From NCBI GenBank assembly GCA_001820485.1, contig MHPU01000010.1, positions 1 through 12,808 of the forward strand: a stretch of 12,808 nucleotides of DNA, in the 5' to 3' direction. The notes under the pieces are model-generated. The model ran no database searches. It was not told the origin of the DNA and was given only the letters and a program-made list of their open reading frames with translations. Origin of the DNA: Candidatus Staskawiczbacteria bacterium RIFOXYD1_FULL_32_13 (GTDB taxonomy: Bacteria; Patescibacteriota; Minisyncoccia; Minisyncoccales; Staskawiczbacteraceae). Shown piece by piece: positions 1 through 5,620 of the stretch (within the stretch, counting starts at the first letter, position 1; each line of letters opens with the position of its first letter). The position numbers and the translations under genes were made by a program.

Positions 1-151
1 TGTCTAAATTCTTATATTTCAAATAATTAAAAAATTTATTTAAATATCTTTGATAATTTTTTTGCGTATTATCGCGTAAACCTTTTTCTACTTCGCAATA
101 ATCTAAAAAATCTGATAAATGATTTATTATTGCCTTATTTGATTCAATCAT
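1..151 (-). CDS. Tyrosine recombinase / integrase, N-terminal part (cut by window edge)
   Basis: An ATG at 149-151 opens a frame of 50 codons that runs off the left edge. The peptide begins MIESNKAIINHLSDFLDYCE and continues with EVEKGLRDNTQKNYQRYL and FFNYLK. This is the pattern of the SAM-like, core-binding N-terminal domain of XerC/XerD and phage-type tyrosine recombinases (a 'fl.yle.ekglS..Ti..Y...L..f..yl' helix pair). The catalytic R-H-R-Y domain would lie outside the window, so Xer-type chromosome resolution cannot be told from an integrase. No SD sequence precedes the ATG. A near-consensus promoter at 265-293 (-) would give a leader of about 107 nt containing two hairpins. Family assignment is fairly secure; role is open. 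Confidence 0.75.
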   Translation of the reverse strand, partial: MIESNKAIINHLSDFLDYCEVEKGLRDNTQKNYQRYLNKFFNYLKYKNLD

Positions 152-201
152 TTGTTTGTTATTTTAAGTGTTATTTTTAAGACTTTATATGGGCCAGTCC
201 C

Positions 202-254
202 CTAGGCATAATTTACCTAGAGCAAATGTCGCTTTACCTACATTTTGCGACATT
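202..254. other. Two hairpins in the recombinase leader
   Basis: CTAGG (202-206) pairs with CCTAG (216-220). AATGTCGC (225-232) pairs perfectly with GCGACATT (247-254) across a 14-nt loop. Both lie between the promoter and the start codon of the recombinase. They could be RNA structures in its leader or, as DNA, a recombinase or repressor site. TGTCGC is also the core of the 14-mer repeated elsewhere in the window. There is no U-run, so they do not look like terminators. Confidence 0.4.
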
Positions 255-264
255 GTATATATCT

Positions 265-293
265 ATCATAATCTGTCTCTATAACCATGTCAA
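265..293 (-). promoter_or_regulatory. Promoter of the tyrosine recombinase gene
   Basis: On the minus strand TTGACA (293-288) is separated by exactly 17 nt from TATGAT (270-265). This is a near-perfect sigma70-type promoter pointing at the recombinase start at 151. Transcription would begin near 258 and the leader would include the inverted repeats at 225-254 and 202-220. Confidence 0.6.
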
Positions 294-323
294 TTACCCC
301 TACTGTGGATAAAGGGGTAAAAA

Positions 324-749
324 TTATTGAGTTTTTGGTAATTGGCAATTTTCAATACATTTTTGAAGTCCAGGTGATATGTTGGGATTTTGAGAATTCA
401 AAGAATCTAATAAGGATGATGATTGAGAAGATTGTTTTACTTTATTTGGAAAAAATATTGAGTCAATTATATTTGAAAAATAATTTTTTATTTTTTCTGC
501 TAAAGTTTCAGAAATTTTTTCTTTTTGCGTTGTAAACTCCTCTTCAATTATGTCCTTTCTTTTGTCTACTTCCCCACTTACTGATGGATATACCTTTTTC
601 TCAAATAAATCAGCAATTTTTGAGTTATAAGGTTCTGCCTTCTTTTCAACCCAAGACAATGTGTTTTGTCCCCATTCTTTAACAGTTGGCTGTTGACTTA
701 CCACGACAGCTCCCAAAATAATAGCAATAATTATAAGATTTTTAATCAT
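324..749 (-). CDS. Small membrane-anchored protein of unknown function
   Basis: 141 aa. Residues 2-18 (IKNLIIIAIILGAVVVS) form one hydrophobic stretch after a single Lys, so the protein is either anchored by its N terminus or has a signal peptide. No lipobox Cys is present. The rest is hydrophilic. Residues about 30-95 are rich in E, K and I (VEKKAEPYNSKIADLFEKK, then EEEFTTQKEKISETLAEKI) and look helical or coiled-coil. The tail is Ser/Asn/Gln-rich with two Cys (KCIENC). I recognise no family. Base composition matches the AT-rich native genes. No SD sequence precedes the ATG. A 74-bp palindromic repeat ends 25 nt upstream of the start. An 8-bp hairpin (TTACCCCT/AGGGGTAA, 294-320) lies just past the stop but has no U-tract. 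Confidence 0.6.
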   Translation of the reverse strand: MIKNLIIIAIILGAVVVSQQPTVKEWGQNTLSWVEKKAEPYNSKIADLFEKKVYPSVSGEVDKRKDIIEEEFTTQKEKISETLAEKIKNYFSNIIDSIFFPNKVKQSSQSSSLLDSLNSQNPNISPGLQKCIENCQLPKTQ

Positions 750-774
750 ATGTTTTATTTTTTTTCTTCGTCGT

Positions 775-848
775 TGTCATTCCCAACTTGATTGGGAATC
801 CAGGGTTTAGTGCACGATCTCTGGATTCCCGCTTTCGCGGGAATGACA
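775..848. repeat. 74-bp composite palindromic repeat, copy A
   Basis: The ends are perfect inverted repeats, TGTCATTCCC and GGGAATGACA. Inside are two local hairpins (CCCAActtgaTTGGG and CCCGCtttcGCGGG) joined by GGAATCCAG/CTGGATTCC-type arms. Conceptual translation gives the well-known 'VIPAKAGIQ' string, typical of short palindromic elements scattered in many bacterial and CPR genomes. It lies between the divergent units 324-749 (-) and 988-1347 (+), in inverted orientation to copies B and C. Confidence 0.85.
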
Positions 849-858
849 CTAATGTATA

Positions 859-872
859 TGTCGCACAATAAA
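859..872 (+). repeat. 14-mer motif TGTCGCACAATAAA, copy 1
   Basis: Exact copy in intergenic DNA, ending 10 nt before the -35 box of the promoter at 883. The core is part of an inverted repeat, TTGT-CGC-ACAA (here ATGT). Other copies are at 1681, 8170, 9180 and 12234. Confidence 0.6.
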
Positions 873-882
873 TATATTACTA

Positions 883-910
883 TTGACAAGAATATATAAT
901 ATGATATAAT
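883..910 (+). promoter_or_regulatory. Promoter P1 of the lipoprotein cassette gene
   Basis: TTGACA (883-888), a 16-nt spacer and TATAAT (905-910), followed by AAAT as in the promoters at 5168 and 12561. Predicted leader of about 70 nt to the ATG at 988. The leader contains ATGGCA (944-949), complementary to TGCCAT (984-989), which overlaps the start codon, so start-site masking is possible. Confidence 0.65.
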
Positions 911-987
911 AAATTTATGAAATTTACCAAGGGGCTTGGCTAAATGGCAGGTCAAGTTCTCGCCACTTTTAGCGAAAGGAATTTGCC

Positions 988-1347
988 ATGAAGAGTTTTT
1001 TTGCGCTAGTTGCTTGTTTGTTCGTTTGCTTTGTTGGTTGTGACAAGTCGTTGGTCGAGATCAACGACGAGATGGTCGTCGAGTTGATTGTGGAGAAGTT
1101 GGAAGTTGTTCCCCATCAAGCGAACGAGGTACTTAAGACAATCAGTCCTGTTCAGGAGGCGTCGAATCCTTTGATTGCGAGTGCGATTGGTCGAGTAGCT
1201 GTCAAAAGGAAGCGGGATGATCAGATCCTGTGCTTCCTAGTGATTCCTTATCGACCAATTTCGGTCGGAACAGAGGTCAAGGTCTTTCAAATCCACAATC
1301 AACGTGGGACTGGTGGGCAAGCCGACGATTTCTTTTTCGTTCGGTAG
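988..1347 (+). CDS. Putative small lipoprotein, cassette-like foreign gene
   Basis: 119 aa. The N terminus MKSFFALVACLFVCFVGCDK is a lipoprotein signal peptide: one Lys, a hydrophobic core, and a lipobox-like FVGC with Cys18 as the lipidation site. The mature part is about 100 aa of mixed polarity and ends in a basic/glycine segment (HNQRGTGGQADDFFFVR). I recognise no family. The gene differs from its neighbours: 29 of 60 bases at 1021-1080 are G or C, against 15 of 60 at 2041-2100 in gltX. It has an SD sequence, GAAAGG, 8 nt before the ATG, which the native genes lack. It lies on the opposite strand to gltX with its own promoter (883-910) and terminator (1389-1418). I infer recent acquisition as a single-gene unit. 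The coding call is supported by SD, signal peptide and terminator. Confidence 0.7.
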   Translation: MKSFFALVACLFVCFVGCDKSLVEINDEMVVELIVEKLEVVPHQANEVLKTISPVQEASNPLIASAIGRVAVKRKRDDQILCFLVIPYRPISVGTEVKVFQIHNQRGTGGQADDFFFVR

Positions 1348-1388
1348 TACGATGGTGCATTTCACTTCTTGTCGAGGTGCTGATGCGC

Positions 1389-1418
1389 AGTTCTCAGCGG
1401 GTGTCTGAGAACTTTTTT
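1389..1418 (+). terminator. Rho-independent terminator of the lipoprotein gene
   Basis: AGTTCTCAG (1389-1397) pairs perfectly with CTGAGAACT (1405-1413) around CGGGTGT, followed by a run of T to 1418. It begins 41 nt after the stop codon. It is oriented for the + strand only; on the minus strand no T-run follows. Confidence 0.85.
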
Positions 1419-1429
1419 GTTACAAAATT

Positions 1430-2965
1430 TTACAATAGTTTAATTGCGTCTGCGATCCTCTTTAAGGTTTTTTGTTTGCCTAGAATTTCTGCGATTTCAA
1501 ATGGACTGGCTGATGCTTTCTTTCCTGATAAAGCTACTCGCAAAGGCCACATTACAAAACCTTTGTTGTTTTCTGGATATGATTTTTGCAAATTAAATTT
1601 TAATATTTCTGGAAATAAAACTTCCTCCATTTTTTTGATATTCCACTCCCCTGTTTCTTGATTTAATTCATCTAATATTTTGTCGCACAATAAAAGTGAT
1701 TCTTTAATTTCAGAGTCAGACATTTTTTGCCACTGTAATAATTCTTTTTCATAAGCTAATTTATCTTTAAAGAAAAAATCAGTTAACTCCACAATTTCTG
1801 AAAGTTTTTTTAGCCTTTCTTTGTATGCAAAAATTATTTTTTCCAATTTTAATTTGGTAATTTCCTCACCAGTAGCAACAATTTTTTGGTTGTTAGCAAA
1901 TTTTTCTAGCAAGCCAGCTTCAATTAAATATGGCAAGCAAAGTTCTGTTAATTTTTCAATTGATTTTTCTCTAATATAATAACCATTTATATTATCTAAT
2001 TTTTGAATATTAAAAACAGCTCCAGCTTTTTGTACTTTCTCTAATGAAAATTCTTTTTCTAATTCAGATAAAGTAAAAATTTCTTTTTCAGTGCCAGGAT
2101 TCCAGCCAAGCAACGCAATAAAATTAATTATAGCTTCCGGTAAATAACCTTTTTTGATATAAGACGCTAAAGCAACATCATTTTTACGCTTAGACATTTT
2201 GCTTCTATCTGGATTAAGTATCATTGGAGAGTGTGCATAAATTGGTCTTGGAAAGCCAAAAGCCTCTTGAATTAAAATCTGACGAGCAGTATTTGACAAA
2301 TGGTCATCTCCACGAATTATATGGCTAATTTTCATTTCGTAGTCATCAATTACAACAGTAAAATGAAATAATGCTGTTTGTAAATTTTTAGCAATAACAA
2401 TGTCACCCAAAAGAGCCATATCAAACTCAACTTCTTCAGAGATTATATCATGAAATTTTACTTTTTTCTTTTCCACTTTAAAACGTATTACAGATTTTTT
2501 GCCTTCAGCTAAATTTCTTTCCATTTCTTCTGAAGATAATTTACTGCACTTACCATCATAAATTGGAGCCACTCCACGAGTCATTTGGTCTTGGCGTTTA
2601 GCTTCCAGTTCTTCTTCGCTGCAAAAACAATAATAAGCTTTATTTTCATTTAAAAGTTGTTTTAAATATTTTTCATAAACATCTGCTTTTTGTGATTGCT
2701 TGTATGGTCCAAATTTGCCTCCAATATCTGGCCCCTCGTCCCAGTTTGTACCAAGCCATTTTAAATCGGTAATTATTTCATCAGTCCACTCTTGTTTAGA
2801 TCTGGCTGTATCTGTATCTTCTATACGCAAAATAAATTTGCCATTATTTTGTTTGGCAAAAATATAGTTGTATAAAGCCACTCTTGCTGTTGCAATATGC
2901 ATAGGGCCCGTTGGTGACGGTGCAACTCTTGTTCTTATTTCTTGTGGTAATAATTCTTTTTTCAT
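1430..2965 (-). CDS. gltX: Glutamyl-tRNA synthetase
   Basis: 511 aa, full length for bacterial GluRS. It charges tRNA-Glu (and possibly tRNA-Gln if the organism uses GatCAB) in the cytoplasm. Class I marks are clear: APSPTGPMHIATAR at about 15-28, LRIEDTDTARS at 46-56, HIIRGDDHLSNT at about 215-226, and KMSKR at 256-260. A Cys cluster (YYCFC at 111-115, Cys140) matches the zinc-type insertion of many GluRSs. Oddity: the HIGH signature reads HIAT (23-26), with Ala in place of the usual Gly. The C-terminal anticodon-binding part is helical and less conserved and contains a 14-mer copy (1681-1694, read as LLCDK). It starts 7 nt after the toxin gene upstream, suggesting co-transcription. No SD sequence. 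Confidence 0.95.
   Translation of the reverse strand: MKKELLPQEIRTRVAPSPTGPMHIATARVALYNYIFAKQNNGKFILRIEDTDTARSKQEWTDEIITDLKWLGTNWDEGPDIGGKFGPYKQSQKADVYEKYLKQLLNENKAYYCFCSEEELEAKRQDQMTRGVAPIYDGKCSKLSSEEMERNLAEGKKSVIRFKVEKKKVKFHDIISEEVEFDMALLGDIVIAKNLQTALFHFTVVIDDYEMKISHIIRGDDHLSNTARQILIQEAFGFPRPIYAHSPMILNPDRSKMSKRKNDVALASYIKKGYLPEAIINFIALLGWNPGTEKEIFTLSELEKEFSLEKVQKAGAVFNIQKLDNINGYYIREKSIEKLTELCLPYLIEAGLLEKFANNQKIVATGEEITKLKLEKIIFAYKERLKKLSEIVELTDFFFKDKLAYEKELLQWQKMSDSEIKESLLLCDKILDELNQETGEWNIKKMEEVLFPEILKFNLQKSYPENNKGFVMWPLRVALSGKKASASPFEIAEILGKQKTLKRIADAIKLL
1681..1694 (+). repeat. 14-mer motif TGTCGCACAATAAA, copy 2 (inside gltX)
   Basis: Exact copy within gltX. On the coding strand the first T is the third base of a codon (xxT TTA TTG TGC GAC A). 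Confidence 0.6.
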
Positions 2966-2972
2966 TGTTAAA

Positions 2973-3602
2973 TTATTGTTCTAGGCTGAATTCGGTTAGA
3001 GCTTTTTTTATTTCTTCGTCTGAAATTTTAAATCCTTGTTTCCAATTAATTTCTTCTTGATAATTTATGCCCATATCATCAAAATAGCAAAGCTGACTTC
3101 TAAACAATTTCTCATTAAATTCTTTGCCAAAAATTTTATTTGCTTTTTCTAAAATTTCTTTTACAGAACAGTGATCTTTGATAATAAAATATAAATCAAC
3201 ATAATCCTTCCATTTTGGTCTCCTGCCTAAAGCATAAGCTTTCATAGCACCTAAAGTCACCAAATCTGGTATTTTTATTATGTCATCAACTTTTTTTGAA
3301 AATTTAATTTTAAATGGATAATGAAAAAAAGTAAATTTTACAGTGTTTATATCAAGTGTAAATTGTCCGGTTTCGTCTCTTATTATTCTGGCAATTCTTT
3401 TTGCTCTAACAATTTTTTTCCGTATTTTTCCATTTTCGAATTCTTCTATTGAAAATAAATCAAAATCTATGGATTCTCTATGGCCTATATGGAGTGCAAT
3501 CGCTGTTCCGCCAACTAACCCAAAATCTTTGTTGAATAATTTCACTAAATGCAAAAGGCCAATTTGTTCTTTTGTTAGAATTTCTTTATGTAATTTTGGC
3601 AT
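2973..3602 (-). CDS. AbiEii/AbiGii-family nucleotidyltransferase toxin
   Basis: 209 aa. Members of this family are nucleotidyltransferases that act as the toxin of AbiE-like (type IV) or MenA/MenT-like toxin-antitoxin systems, with roles in phage defence; some modify tRNA. Seen here: GLVGGTAIALHIGHRESIDF at about 28-47 with the GG motif, His41-Arg42 and the acidic pair Asp46/Asp48 of a DUF1814-type active site. Also seen is the second family motif, MKAYALGRRPKWKDYVDLYF at 120-139, with Lys121 and Asp133/Asp136. The gene overlaps the upstream antitoxin-like gene by 17 nt, a typical arrangement. It sits between murG and gltX, so it may be held in place by the operon. Composition is AT-rich like the host genes. 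No SD sequence; coupling to the overlapping upstream gene is likely. Confidence 0.85.
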   Translation of the reverse strand: MPKLHKEILTKEQIGLLHLVKLFNKDFGLVGGTAIALHIGHRESIDFDLFSIEEFENGKIRKKIVRAKRIARIIRDETGQFTLDINTVKFTFFHYPFKIKFSKKVDDIIKIPDLVTLGAMKAYALGRRPKWKDYVDLYFIIKDHCSVKEILEKANKIFGKEFNEKLFRSQLCYFDDMGINYQEEINWKQGFKISDEEIKKALTEFSLEQ

Positions 3603-3873
3603 ATTTATTAAAGTATAAGCTAAAATAATTTTTCATTTTCTTATCATAATTTGTCCTTAATCCACTATTTTGTTTTCTAAAAATTTCTGCAATATTATTA
3701 ATACCAATAATTTTTATAAGTTTTTGTACATCGTCCCAATCTCCATAATTTAAAGTGTGTTCAACAATTGATTCTATTGGTAAATTTTCTACATTTTTAA
3801 CATACCACACCAAATATTCGCGTTTTTTTATGAAGGTTTTAAGTTGTTTTTGGATTTTTATTTCTTTGTTCAT
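3586..3873 (-). CDS. Probable cognate antitoxin of the AbiEii-type toxin
   Basis: 95 aa. It has a basic N terminus (NKEIKIQKQLKTFIKKRE) followed by the pattern VEHTLNYGDWDDVQKLIKII (about 37-56) and EIFRKQNSGLRTNY. This resembles the short 'Ile-x-x-x-leu-glu-x-Gly-asp-leu-x-Asp-w' proteins commonly paired with AbiEii toxins in CPR genomes; that match is from memory of the family. It lacks the winged-helix domain of classical AbiEi, so it is a different antitoxin class. It precedes the toxin and overlaps it by 17 nt. A promoter directly in front (3880-3908) has its -10 box only 6 nt from the ATG, so the mRNA may be leaderless and possibly autoregulated. Confidence 0.65.
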   Translation of the reverse strand: MNKEIKIQKQLKTFIKKREYLVWYVKNVENLPIESIVEHTLNYGDWDDVQKLIKIIGINNIAEIFRKQNSGLRTNYDKKMKNYFSLYFNKYAKIT

Positions 3874-3879
3874 ATACTT

Positions 3880-3908
3880 ATTATAACATATTTTTAGTAA
3901 TTTTTCAA
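3880..3908 (-). promoter_or_regulatory. Promoter of the toxin-antitoxin pair (leaderless)
   Basis: On the minus strand TTGAAA (3908-3903), 17 nt, TATAAT (3885-3880). The antitoxin ATG is at 3873-3871, so the expected start of transcription falls on or next to the ATG. It lies in the 38-nt gap after murG. Confidence 0.6.
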
Positions 3909-3911
3909 TAT

Positions 3912-5024
3912 TTAAAAAGTTAAATATTCTATAATTTCGCGAGCTATGCTTTTGGCAGCTAATGGTTTTGAGAATCTTAAGGCTTCTGTTTTCATTTGTT
4001 CAAGTTTTTCTGGGTGCATAAATAAATAATTTATTTTATCTAAGAAAAAATTTGGAGTTAAATTTGATTGTTCTATTACTAAGCTTGCCCCAATGTCTGC
4101 GTAGGCGTAGGCATTTTTGGCTTGATGATTAAAAGCTGCACTTGGTAAAGGTACTAAAATACTTGGTTTACCAGAACCTGCAATTTCAAAAATTGAACTA
4201 GCTCCAGAGCGGGATATAATAAAATCTGTAGCAGAAAAGACTGCTTTTAATTTTTCTTCATCTAAAAACCCAAAAACATGATAATATTTTTCTAAATCCT
4301 TATTGATTACAATTAATGATTCATTTTCAACTTCTTTTAATTTTTCTTTACCTGTGATATGTATAATTTCAAATTTCTCTAATAGTTCATTTAAAATTCG
4401 CAAAACAAAATCATTTATAAATTCAGCTCCTAGTGAAGCTCCCCAAAATAAAATTATAGGTTTTTCTAAAGTTAAATTAAATAGTTCTTTTGCTTTTTCT
4501 ATATCTCCTTCGAGCAATTCTTTTCTAATTGGATTTCCTGTTAAAACTGTTTTTTCTAAATCAAAAAATTCAGTTTTAGGAAAGGAAATAAATATTTTTT
4601 TTGCGAATTGAGAAATAATTCTATTTGAAAGACCTGGTGCTACATCTGACTCATGTAAAAAAATTGGTATTTTTAAAAATTTTCCAGCATAACAAACAGC
4701 TAGTGACCCAGTTCCACCTTTGCTAAAAATAAGAGTTGGTTTGATTTTTAATAATAAATAAAAGCTTTTAATAAAATCAATTGGAAGTTTATAAAAAATA
4801 TCTATTAAAGTTTCAAAAGCAAAGTATCTTCTAATTTTTCCACCAGGAATATTGTAAATTTTTACATCTTCTTGTCGTAATAAAATTTCAGCAAATTCAT
4901 CTTTTGGTCCAACATAAAAAAGATTCAGATTGTCTTCTGAGGTCATTCTTCTTAATTCTCTAATAATAGCAACCAATGGAAAAACATGCCCTCCTGTCCC
5001 CCCACCAGTAAATAATATTTTCAT
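3912..5024 (-). CDS. murG: UDP-GlcNAc:undecaprenyl-PP-MurNAc-pentapeptide GlcNAc transferase (MurG)
   Basis: 370 aa, the usual MurG length. It turns lipid I into lipid II on the inner face of the membrane (GT28 family). Seen: GGGTGGHVFPL at 7-17 (lipid I-binding glycine loop), a second glycine motif SKGGTGSLAV, HESDVAPGLSNRI, the third loop GASLGAEFIND, and the UDP-GlcNAc site SRSGASSIFEIAGSGKPSIL followed by FNHQAKNA. The frame stays open for 24 codons upstream, but those codons are the palindromic repeat at 5036-5109 plus a short linker. The conserved family start MKILFTGGG at 5024 is therefore the correct one. No SD sequence. Upstream ftsW is separated by a + strand foreign gene, so murG may rely on read-through or on a promoter in 5025-5200. 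Confidence 0.93.
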   Translation of the reverse strand: MKILFTGGGTGGHVFPLVAIIRELRRMTSEDNLNLFYVGPKDEFAEILLRQEDVKIYNIPGGKIRRYFAFETLIDIFYKLPIDFIKSFYLLLKIKPTLIFSKGGTGSLAVCYAGKFLKIPIFLHESDVAPGLSNRIISQFAKKIFISFPKTEFFDLEKTVLTGNPIRKELLEGDIEKAKELFNLTLEKPIILFWGASLGAEFINDFVLRILNELLEKFEIIHITGKEKLKEVENESLIVINKDLEKYYHVFGFLDEEKLKAVFSATDFIISRSGASSIFEIAGSGKPSILVPLPSAAFNHQAKNAYAYADIGASLVIEQSNLTPNFFLDKINYLFMHPEKLEQMKTEALRFSKPLAAKSIAREIIEYLTF

Positions 5025-5035
5025 AAATGGTTCGC

Positions 5036-5109
5036 TGTCATGCCCGCGAAGGCGGGCATCCAGAGTATTTGCGTCTAACTCTGGATCCCCGATCAAGTCG
5101 GGGATGACA
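5036..5109. repeat. 74-bp composite palindromic repeat, copy B
   Basis: Ends TGTCATGCCC and GGGGATGACA. Inner hairpins are GCCCGcgaaggCGGGC and CCCCGatcaagtCGGGG, joined by ATCCAGAG/CTCTGGAT. Same 74-bp length as copies A and C, with the same orientation as C. Its left end lies 11 nt upstream of the murG start codon. Confidence 0.85.
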
Positions 5110-5167
5110 AAAAAATAATGACAAATTATTATTTAATATTATCATAAAAGAAAATTCACTAAAACTC

Positions 5168-5196
5168 TTGACATATAAATATAAATATAGTATAAT
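5168..5196 (+). promoter_or_regulatory. Promoter P2 of the ftsW-murG cassette gene
   Basis: TTGACA (5168-5173), 17 nt, TATAAT (5191-5196): full consensus. AACTCTTGACATATA and GTATAATAAAT are identical in the promoter at 12561. Leader of about 44 nt to the ATG at 5247. Confidence 0.75.
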
Positions 5197-5246
5197 AAAT
5201 CATAGGTTGTTTCCAAATTTACCCCACTTTTTTCGGGAGAATAGAG

Positions 5247-5519
5247 ATGAGCCAGAGAAATCACTGGCATTGGTTCAGAGAAACGGCGATTGATGTCGTC
5301 GAAAAGTTTAATAACGATGTTCTTGAGCGATTAACTTCGGCTCTGCGTCGTTATCAGGCTATTGACGGCGAAGAACAAGAGAGGCTTCGTGAGGCAAGAC
5401 TGATCGATACTCATGGAGAAATCGAGTTCTACGAAGACTTGTTGGCGATTTGCGAGAGCGAGATCGGGCAACGGAAAGTTCTTGCCGAAATCGCCACCGA
5501 GGAAGGGCGTGTTGCCTGA
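5247..5519 (+). CDS. Hypothetical small soluble protein, cassette-like foreign gene
   Basis: 90 aa with no signal peptide or membrane segment. It is strongly charged and predicted mostly helical (DVVEKFNNDVLERLTSALRR, then EEQERLREARLIDTHGEIEF, then CESEIGQRKVLAEIATEEG). I recognise no family. An SD-like GGGAG lies 7 nt before the ATG. The leader contains CCCCACTTTTTTCGGG, where CCC can pair with the GGG of the SD. G+C is clearly above the neighbouring ftsW and murG (24 of 60 bases at 5281-5340). It runs opposite to the cell-wall genes, with a perfect promoter 5' and a terminator 17 nt after the stop, so it forms a complete one-gene unit inserted between ftsW and murG. Confidence 0.7.
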   Translation: MSQRNHWHWFRETAIDVVEKFNNDVLERLTSALRRYQAIDGEEQERLREARLIDTHGEIEFYEDLLAICESEIGQRKVLAEIATEEGRVA

Positions 5520-5536
5520 CAAAGTTGTTGATTATG

Positions 5537-5586
5537 GCCGTTCACTGTTGCTTGTAAAAGCATCTGGGTGAACGGCTTGTTTTTTT
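5537..5586 (+). terminator. Rho-independent terminator of the 90-aa gene
   Basis: GCCGTTCAC (5537-5545) pairs perfectly with GTGAACGGC (5568-5576). The loop holds a smaller hairpin (TGCTT/AAGCA). TTGTTTTTTT follows. It acts on the + strand. Confidence 0.88.
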
Positions 5587-5587
5587 A

Positions 5588-5615
5588 CTGGATTCCCGCC
5601 TTCGCGGGAATGACA
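5588..5615. repeat. Half copy of the palindromic repeat
   Basis: CTGGATTCCCGCCTTCGCGG followed by GAATGACA equals the right arm of copy A, hairpin included. The left half is missing. It lies directly after the terminator at 5586 and 5 nt from the ftsW stop. Confidence 0.75.
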
Positions 5616-5620
5616 AGATG

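Noticed and set aside
294..320. Hairpin TTACCCCT/AGGGGTAA as terminator of gene 324-749
   Set aside because: Perfect stem right after the stop, but no T-run on either strand; noted as a hairpin only.
287..535. 82-aa + strand frame over the membrane-anchored gene
   Set aside because: Phe/Leu-rich shadow of the AT-rich minus-strand gene 324-749, with no start signals.
755..955. 66-aa minus-strand frame containing VIPAKAGIQ and WIPNQVGNDN
   Set aside because: It is the conceptual translation of palindromic repeat A and the P1 promoter region; this string is a known artefact of such repeats.
1230..1661. 143-aa + strand frame across the lipoprotein gene end and gltX
   Set aside because: It crosses a strong terminator and runs antisense to the conserved gltX C terminus.
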